Shown here piece by piece: positions 5,330-9,572 of a stretch of DNA of 9,572 nt. Below the pieces are notes generated by a model that ran no database searches, was not told the DNA's origin, and was given only the letters and a program-made list of their open reading frames with translations. Position 1 is the first letter of the stretch. Each line of letters opens with the position of its first letter. Both the position numbers and the translations under genes were made by a program. The DNA is from Planctomycetota bacterium (GTDB lineage Bacteria; Planctomycetota; UBA1135; GCA-002686595): positions 1 through 9,572 of the forward strand of contig JAKVCE010000055.1 of NCBI GenBank assembly GCA_022447405.1, in the 5' to 3' direction.

Positions 5330-6281
5330 GAGGGGCCTTGGGGGGGGAGTCGGAGGAGAGGACGATCTGCTTGCCGGCGTTGTAGAGCGTGTTGAAGGTG
5401 TGGAAGAACTCCTCCTGGGTGCGCTCCTTGTTCGCCAAGAGGTGGATGTCGTCCACCACGAGGACGTCCACGCCCCGGTATTTGTTGCGGAAGGCCTGCA
5501 GGTCCCCGTTCTCGAGCGCCCCGATGAAGTGGTTCACGAAGGTCTCGCAAGAGAGGTAGAGGATGCGGACCCCTTCCCAGTTCTCGAGCAGGGAGAAGCA
5601 GAGAGACTGCAAGAGGTGCGTCTTGCCGAGGCCGACGTTCCCGTGCAAGAAGAGCGGGTTGTATGCCGCGCCGGGGGACTCCGCCGCGCCGACGGAGGCG
5701 GCGTGAGCGAAGCGGTTGCAGGGCCCCACGACGAAGTTCTCAAAGGTGTACTTCGCGTTCAGGCCGACGTCGGAGCCGCGGACGAGGGCGTTCGAGATGT
5801 CGAGAGGCCCGCGGCCGGCAGGGGCGGAGCCCTGCTGGACGAGCGCGGCAGGAGCGCCGCGCTCTGCGGACGGCTCCTCCTCTTCGGGCTCGCGCGGCGG
5901 GAGGGCGAGCTCGGGGTCTACTCGGAGCTCGACGGTGGCGTGGCGGCCGAGGGAGGCGTGGACAGACTCCTCGATCACGCCGCGGTGGTAGCGCTCGAGC
6001 CAGTCGCGCGCGAAGGCGTTCTGCACCGCGACCGCGACCGTGTCTTCGCTCAGCTCGGCGAGCGCTGCGCGCCGGAACCAGGTCTCGAAGAGCTCGGGCT
6101 GAATCCTGCTGCGGATCTCTGAGCAGATGGCGTCCCAGGCGGGCGCGAGCTCTGCGAGGTCCTGCTTGTTCGCGGGCTGCTCTTCCGCGGGGGCCCCTAG
6201 GGGTGAGGAGGCGCGCTCTCGATCGATCCCCTGCGCAGGCGCCTCATCGGCGGCGGTCGGGGATTGGTCTGTTTCGCGCAT
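5172..6281 (-). CDS. dnaA: dnaA N-terminal reading frame (domains I to mid-III)
   Basis: This is the part of dnaA readable without a frame change. It is genuine DnaA through SSDSPPK (codon AAG at 5339-5337). After that the frame yields a proline- and arginine-rich tail (APREPLQVGPGD onward) that matches nothing in the family and ends at 5172. If translated as is, the product would have domain I, Walker A and Walker B but lack the arginine finger, sensor II and the DNA-binding domain, so it could not act as an initiator. It is not a separate gene. Confidence 0.6.
   Translation of the reverse strand: MRETDQSPTAADEAPAQGIDRERASSPLGAPAEEQPANKQDLAELAPAWDAICSEIRSRIQPELFETWFRRAALAELSEDTVAVAVQNAFARDWLERYHRGVIEESVHASLGRHATVELRVDPELALPPREPEEEEPSAERGAPAALVQQGSAPAGRGPLDISNALVRGSDVGLNAKYTFENFVVGPCNRFAHAASVGAAESPGAAYNPLFLHGNVGLGKTHLLQSLCFSLLENWEGVRILYLSCETFVNHFIGALENGDLQAFRNKYRGVDVLVVDDIHLLANKERTQEEFFHTFNTLYNAGKQIVLSSDSPPKAPREPLQVGPGDRTRGPLLRDPRRDPEAQGPRARPRPPRGRRRPPRGAHRQQHP
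5331..5347 (-). other. dnaA lesion: frame break next to a C8 tract
   Basis: On the coding strand a run of eight C's (5347-5340) is followed by AAGG and CCCCTCGTGAGC. The family-consistent frame ends at the AAG codon (5339-5337) and the next one starts at CTC (5332-5330). The C8 run is prone to sequencing or replication slippage. Removing one C would restore the frame but would still lack the usual seven or so residues before LVSRF. Confidence 0.75.
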
Positions 6282-6291
6282 CAGGTCTCCT
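6282..6291 (-). promoter_or_regulatory. dnaA ribosome binding site
   Basis: AGGAG (6291-6287) lies five bases before ATG 6281. It decides the start: a GTG or ATG 24 codons further upstream is in frame but lacks a comparable site, and its extra residues (ALCSPKSGGG...) are not DnaA-like. Confidence 0.75.
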
Positions 6292-6419
6292 GTTCCTTTG
6301 AGCCCGGACGCCGCAGCGACACCCCCCCCGCTCTTCGGTGAACAGAGAGCCATAACAGTGTGGGGAGCGCCGCTCTCCCAGCGCGTTGGGGACGAGACTG
6401 GGTGGCGAGCGGGGGCGCC

Positions 6420-6447
6420 ATTATTCCCGCTTCTTGGACGCCGTCAA
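6420..6447 (-). promoter_or_regulatory. sigma70-type promoter for dnaA
   Basis: TTGACG (6447-6442; 5 of 6 to TTGACA) and AATAAT (6425-6420; 5 of 6 to TATAAT) are separated by 16 bases on the minus strand. It is the best promoter match in the window. It implies transcription starting near 6413 and a leader of about 130 bases before the dnaA ATG. Confidence 0.6.
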
Positions 6448-6462
6448 CGACGGACGCCAGAA

Positions 6463-6531
6463 CTCTTCACATGAAGGGCGGAAAAATTACGGGTTCGAAA
6501 GCGGCGCGCCCCTATCCACAAGTTGTCCCCA
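6463..6531 (+). promoter_or_regulatory. DnaA-box-like sites upstream of the dnaA promoter
   Basis: CTATCCACA (6512-6520) has one mismatch to TTATCCACA and overlaps the stop codon of the desulfurase gene. TTGTCCCCA (6523-6531) and CTCTTCACA (6463-6471) have two mismatches each. They lie within about 85 bases upstream of the -35 element, consistent with autoregulation of dnaA or a second DnaA-binding part of a split origin. Confidence 0.45.
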
Positions 6532-7651
6532 GGGTGCGGATGGCGGAGCGCACCTCTTCGGCGGTCGTGTCGCGACCGAGCGAGAGGCGGAGCGCGGCCC
6601 GGGCGGCGGATTCGTCGTGTCCGAGGGCGAGGAGGACAGGCGAGGGCTCGATGGATCCGGAGGAGCAGGCGCTCCCCGCGCTCACCTCTAGGCCGGCGAG
6701 GTCGAGCCGCGGCACGAGGACTCGGCCGTCTTGGCCGGGGAGGAGCACGCAGAGCGTGTTTGGGAGGCGCCCGGCCGCCTCAAGGCTTGGGCCGACGAGC
6801 TGCGCGGCAGGGATCAGCTCCTGAATCCCCCGCCAGAGCTCCCCTGTGAGGGCCTGGGTGCGGGCCGCGTAGTCGGCTTGCTCCTGCACGGCCAGCTCGA
6901 TCGCCACGGCTGCCGCCGCGATCGCGGGGAGGTTCTCCGTCCCAGAGCGCAGCCCGCTCTCTTGCCCGCCCCCCACCATCCGAGGAGAGAAGGGGCGCTC
7001 CTTCGCGCACCACAGGAGGCCGACGCCGAGGGGCCCGCCGACCTTGTGGGCCGAGAAGGAGGCGAGGTCGAGCCCGAGGGCAGCAGGCTTCACCGGGACC
7101 TTCCCGAGCATCTGCACACAGTCCGCGTGCCAGGCCGGGGGAGCCCCCTCTTGGCAAGCGTCGAGCGCCGCGCGGATCTCAGGGAAGGGAGCGGCGGCTC
7201 CGACCTCATTGTTGGCGCCGACGCAGGAGAGCATGCTGACGGGGCCAGCGCGGAGCGCCGCCTCCAGCGCGCCGAGATCCAGCAGCCCTTCGGGGTCAAC
7301 GCTAACGAGGCGGACCTCACGGCCTGAGGCGCCCAGGGCCAGGGCGGCCTCGCGGACAGAGGAGTGTTCGGCCGCGCTGATGAGGACCGCGCCCTCGGCT
7401 GGGGCCGCCCCAAAGAGCGCGGCGTTGTTCGCCTCGGTGCCGCCAGAGGTGAAGATCAGCTCGTCGGAGTCGACCTCCAGGGCCGCGGCGATCCGCTCCC
7501 GGGCGTCGTCTAGCTCAGCCCGCGCGGCGCGACCCGAGGCGTGGACGCTCGAGGGGTTCCCCCCGAGGGCGTCGATCGCGCGGAGGAGCTCCGCGCGAGC
7601 CTCCGGACGGAGGGGGGTCGTCGCGTTGTGGTCGAGGTGGACTCGGGTCAC
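6512..7651 (-). CDS. Cysteine desulfurase, NifS/IscS family
   Basis: This PLP-dependent enzyme converts L-cysteine to alanine and carries the released sulfur as an enzyme persulfide for Fe-S clusters, thiolated tRNA or cofactors. The 379-residue protein shows YLDNAATT-like VHLDHNATTPL (4-13), GNPSSVHASGR (31-41), GGTEANN (70-76), the PLP-stacking His96 in AAEHSSV, HADCVQ (175-180, Asp177 facing the PLP nitrogen), SFSAHKVGGPLGVG (198-211, with Lys203 forming the Schiff base), SGTEN (236-240) and the catalytic loop SAGSACSSGS (324-333, Cys329). The short loop around the Cys suggests the IscS/NifS group rather than SufS. It starts at GTG (7651-7649), overlapping the bshA stop as GTGA. Its stop TAG (6514-6512) overlaps a DnaA-box-like site. 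The exact subtype (IscS, NifS or a tRNA-thiolation form) cannot be set, as no iscU or mnmA is in view. bshA next door suggests shared cysteine-sulfur metabolism. Confidence 0.93.
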   Translation of the reverse strand: MTRVHLDHNATTPLRPEARAELLRAIDALGGNPSSVHASGRAARAELDDARERIAAALEVDSDELIFTSGGTEANNAALFGAAPAEGAVLISAAEHSSVREAALALGASGREVRLVSVDPEGLLDLGALEAALRAGPVSMLSCVGANNEVGAAAPFPEIRAALDACQEGAPPAWHADCVQMLGKVPVKPAALGLDLASFSAHKVGGPLGVGLLWCAKERPFSPRMVGGGQESGLRSGTENLPAIAAAAVAIELAVQEQADYAARTQALTGELWRGIQELIPAAQLVGPSLEAAGRLPNTLCVLLPGQDGRVLVPRLDLAGLEVSAGSACSSGSIEPSPVLLALGHDESAARAALRLSLGRDTTAEEVRSAIRTLGTTCG

Positions 7652-8826
7652 GGGCGCTCGCCCTCACGGAGGAGGCGGGTGTAGAGGCCCTCGTATCTGG
7701 CGACGACGCGGTCGAGAGAGAAGCGCTCGACCGCCGCCTCGCGGGCCGCCGCGCCGCGCGCCTCGCGCGCCTCAGGGTCGTTGAGGGCCTCCCGCACGTC
7801 GGCGATGTAGGCGTCTCGGTCCTCCGGGGCCGAGAGCCACCCTGTGACCCCGTCGCTCACGACCTCGGGGATGCCCCCCACGCGCGGGGCGACCACGGGG
7901 ACCCCACAGGCCATCGCCTCGAGGGCAGACAGGCCGAAGGACTCCTCGGTGCTCGCGAGGAGGAAGACGTCGGCGTCAGTCAGGAGGCTGGGGAGCACGT
8001 CTCGCTCCCCCAGGAAGGAGACGCGCTCTGCCGCCCCGAGCTCGCGGGCGCGGGCGACGGAGTGGTCGCGCTCTGGGCCGTCACCGATCAAGACCAGGCG
8101 AGCCTCGGTCCCCGAGGAGGCCTCGATGAAGGCCTCGACGAGCCAGGGGACTCGCTTCACGGGCCGGAAGTTCGAGACGTGGACCGCCCGGGGAGGTCCG
8201 CCATGAGGAGGCGCTGTCGACGGACAGAACTCTGTCGAGTTCACGAAGTTCGGCACCACCTCCACCTCGGGCCGGGCCCCGTCCGGCCTCGGGTAGAAGG
8301 CCTCCATGCTGCGCATGGCGAGGTCTTCGCTGACGGCGGTCACCGCGTGGCTGGCCTCGAGCGCGTAGCGCAGGAGCGGGCGGTAGCTGGGCTGACGGCC
8401 GACGAGGGTGATGTCTGTGCCGTGCAGGGTGGTGACGACTCGCGGCGGAGGGCCGCTGCGAACGCCGCCGGCAGCGTGGCCAGCGAGCACTGCGCTCATG
8501 GCGTGGGGCAGGGCGTAGTGCGCGTGCACGATGTCCAGCCCCTCTGCCTCGTGGACGTTCAGGACCGCGGACGTGATCGCGAGGTCGTGGGGAGGAGCCT
8601 CGAACAGGGGGTAGGGTGCGCCCTGGGCGACGTGGACCTCGACGGCCCCAGAGGAGCGGGCGAGGCGCGGCGGGACGGCGTAGCTGAAGAGGTGGACGCG
8701 GTGGCCGCGATCGGCCAAGGCGAGGGCGAGCTCGCTAGCGACGACACCCGAGCCACCGTAGGTCGGGTGGCAGAGGACGCCGATCCCCAGGGAGCCGGCT
8801 TGGAGGTCGCCGTCGGGGGACGCCAC
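7648..8826 (-). CDS. bshA: N-acetyl-alpha-D-glucosaminyl L-malate synthase (BshA)
   Basis: BshA is a GT4-family, GT-B fold glycosyltransferase that joins GlcNAc from UDP-GlcNAc to L-malate, the first step of bacillithiol synthesis. The 392-residue protein follows the known Bacillus BshA closely: PTYGGSGVVASELALAL (21-37, nucleotide-sugar loop), VPPRLARS near 51, HAHYALPHA (101-109), TTLHGTDITLVG (132-143), ALEASHAVTAVS (155-166), NFVNSTEF (193-200), HVSNFRPVKRV (216-226), GDGPE (248-252) and the donor-binding EX7E region EESFGLSALEAMACGVPVV (294-312). The HAHYALPHA and TTLHGTDIT motifs distinguish BshA from general GT4 enzymes. It starts at GTG (8826-8824), three bases after the parA stop, with GGAG six bases upstream inside parA. 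It overlaps the next gene by three bases. bshB and bshC are not in the window, so bacillithiol production cannot be concluded. Confidence 0.9.
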   Translation of the reverse strand: MASPDGDLQAGSLGIGVLCHPTYGGSGVVASELALALADRGHRVHLFSYAVPPRLARSSGAVEVHVAQGAPYPLFEAPPHDLAITSAVLNVHEAEGLDIVHAHYALPHAMSAVLAGHAAGGVRSGPPPRVVTTLHGTDITLVGRQPSYRPLLRYALEASHAVTAVSEDLAMRSMEAFYPRPDGARPEVEVVPNFVNSTEFCPSTAPPHGGPPRAVHVSNFRPVKRVPWLVEAFIEASSGTEARLVLIGDGPERDHSVARARELGAAERVSFLGERDVLPSLLTDADVFLLASTEESFGLSALEAMACGVPVVAPRVGGIPEVVSDGVTGWLSAPEDRDAYIADVREALNDPEAREARGAAAREAAVERFSLDRVVARYEGLYTRLLREGERP

Positions 8827-8829
8827 AGC

Positions 8830-9572
8830 TCACTCCGTCTCGGCGGGGGCCTGGAAGGCCTCGGTCGGGAGGGGGGGCAGGTCCTCTGCCCGGACGGCCC
8901 CATCCGCCCCTTCGCCCTCGGTTGGCGTCGCAGGGGTCAACTCGACGACGGCTTCTTGGGCTGCGGCTGCGCGCGCCTCCTTCGCCAACTCCTCGAGAGA
9001 TTTCGCAGGCGGGAGGGCGCAGAGCGCGGGGTCACGGCCCTCCTGGGCGATCACTTCTTGGGCGAGCTTGCGGTAGTCCATCGCCCCGTTGGAGCTGGGA
9101 GCGTATTCGAGGACGTGCTGCCCGAAGCTCGGAGCCTCGGCGAGCTTCACGTTGGCGCGGACCGCTGTCTTGAAGACCTCGCCAGGGAAGTAGCGGCGGA
9201 TCTCCGCGAGCACCTCTCGGGCCAGGCGCAGGCGTGAGTCATAGAGGCAGGGGACGATCCCAGAGATCGCGAGCTCTGGGTTCATGCGCTTGCGGATCAG
9301 CTGGACGACGTCGACGAGCTTGCTCATGCCTTGGAGGGCGAGGAACTCTGTCTGGACGACGAGCTGGACCTCGTCCGCGGCGGCCAAGCCGTTGATGCTC
9401 AAGAGGCCCAGGCTGGGGGGGCAGTCGAAGAGCACGTAGTCGGCGGGCGCTGCGCCCTCGCCACACCACGTGTTGATGGCGTCTTGGAGCAAGGTCTCGC
9501 GGCCGATGGCGCTGGCGAGCTCGAGCTCAGCGCCAGAGAGGTCGATGTTGCTGGGCACGACCGAGAGGCCGG
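8830..9572 (-). CDS. parA: ParA/Soj-type chromosome partitioning ATPase, C-terminal part
   Basis: ParA ATPases bind nonspecific DNA as ATP dimers and, with ParB at parS sites, move newly copied origins apart. The gene is cut by the right edge, so the N-terminal deviant Walker A motif is not visible. The visible part starts at GLSVVPSNIDLSGAELEL, the segment after the ATP-binding motifs, and includes DYVLFDCPPSLGLLSINGLAAAD (Walker B-like), VVQTEFLALQGMSKLVDVV, CLYDSRLRLAREVLAEI and FKTAVRANVKLAEAPSFGQHVLEYAPSSNGAMDYRKLAQEVI, all typical of chromosomal ParA. The GTG near 9558 is internal (Val), not the start. After EVIAQEG about 70 further residues follow, rich in Ala, Glu, Pro and Thr, which most ParA proteins lack. 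The gene downstream is bshA, not parB; parB may lie upstream, outside the window. MinD is less likely given the YAPSSNGAMDYRKL region. Confidence 0.93.
   Translation of the reverse strand, partial: GLSVVPSNIDLSGAELELASAIGRETLLQDAINTWCGEGAAPADYVLFDCPPSLGLLSINGLAAADEVQLVVQTEFLALQGMSKLVDVVQLIRKRMNPELAISGIVPCLYDSRLRLAREVLAEIRRYFPGEVFKTAVRANVKLAEAPSFGQHVLEYAPSSNGAMDYRKLAQEVIAQEGRDPALCALPPAKSLEELAKEARAAAAQEAVVELTPATPTEGEGADGAVRAEDLPPLPTEAFQAPAETE

Larger units (their letters stand above)
4763..6281 (-). pseudogene. dnaA: Replication initiator DnaA, reading frame disrupted
   Basis: DnaA binds DnaA boxes and opens oriC as an ATP-bound AAA+ filament. All domains can be seen, but in two frames. The first frame (residues numbered from the ATG at 6281) has domain I (LAPAWDAICSEIRSRIQPELFETWF, about 45-69), a low-complexity acidic linker, Walker A GNVGLGKTH (214-222), Walker B VLVVDDIH (273-280) and IVLSSDSPPK (306-315). 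The second frame resumes at LVSRFKWG and continues with sensor II NIRELEGA, the domain IV basic stretch and HSLEEVGGFFGGRDHSTV. The whole span is 1519 bases, one more than a multiple of three. In family members about eight residues with an LEER or VEDR core separate PPK from LxSRF; here only four bases (GCCC) do. A single 20-base loss at about 5333 explains both the frame change and the missing Box VII residues. The ATG at 6281 has AGGAG five bases upstream. Since dnaA is normally essential, an assembly error is at least as likely as true inactivation. Confidence 0.9.

Noticed and set aside
5316..6122. A 268-codon open frame on the plus strand
   Set aside because: It lies antisense to the dnaA domains I-III and shows only shadow composition.
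6282..6353. An upstream in-frame start for DnaA adding 24 residues
   Set aside because: The added residues are low complexity, and AGGAG sits correctly before ATG 6281.
6481..6511. A terminator after the desulfurase gene
   Set aside because: There is a T5 run on the minus strand and palindromes GGCGCGCC and TTCGAA, but no stem directly before the T's.
8062..9237. A 391-codon open frame on the plus strand
   Set aside because: It is antisense to bshA and parA, both strongly supported, and its Arg/Gly/Val-rich product resembles no family.
1..9572. CRISPR arrays, tRNA or rRNA genes, insertion sequences or phage genes
   Set aside because: No regularly spaced repeats, cloverleaf-like segments, transposase motifs or terminal inverted repeats were seen by eye.

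Overview
The window is a GC-rich, densely coded bacterial chromosome segment. It holds the replication-initiation neighbourhood, and every convincing gene lies on the minus strand, so the genes read from right to left. The order on the coding strand is: parA (cut by the right edge), bshA, a nifS/iscS-type cysteine desulfurase, dnaA (reading frame broken), a 566-base non-coding region that looks like oriC, dnaN, a dciA (DUF721) gene, gyrB, and the first 54 codons of an unidentified gene cut by the left edge. No tRNA, rRNA, IS element or CRISPR array was recognised.

Region by region. Bases 6512-9572 form a tight block: parA ends 3 bases before bshA, and bshA overlaps the desulfurase by 3 bases. 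It combines chromosome partitioning (ParA), the first step of bacillithiol synthesis (BshA) and sulfur mobilisation from cysteine (NifS-like). Bases 6282-6511 hold a good sigma70-type promoter for dnaA, with DnaA-box-like sites upstream, one overlapping the desulfurase stop codon. dnaA (4763-6281) has all expected domains but in two frames. About 20 bases appear to be missing at the Box VII/arginine-finger region near 5333. Bases 4197-4762 carry a dnaA terminator, many DnaA-box-like sites, several hairpins, an AT-rich patch and a possible dnaN promoter. dnaN, dciA and gyrB then follow closely; the dciA stop and the gyrB start overlap as ATGA.

The genes fit together as initiator (DnaA), processivity clamp (DnaN), helicase loader (DciA), supercoiling enzyme (GyrB) and origin segregation (ParA) around one origin. 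recF is absent from its common place between dnaN and gyrB, and gyrA does not follow gyrB in the usual way.

The organism cannot be named from this sequence. High GC, DciA instead of DnaC-type loading, a bshA gene, chromosomal parA and a dnaA-dnaN-dciA-gyrB order without recF argue against Enterobacteria and typical Firmicutes. A planctomycete-like or other deep-branching GC-rich lineage is a tentative guess. The most notable observations are the broken dnaA, the candidate origin with a repeated CTTTCCAC variant site, and the parA-bshA-desulfurase operon beside it. I found no convincing wholly new biological system.
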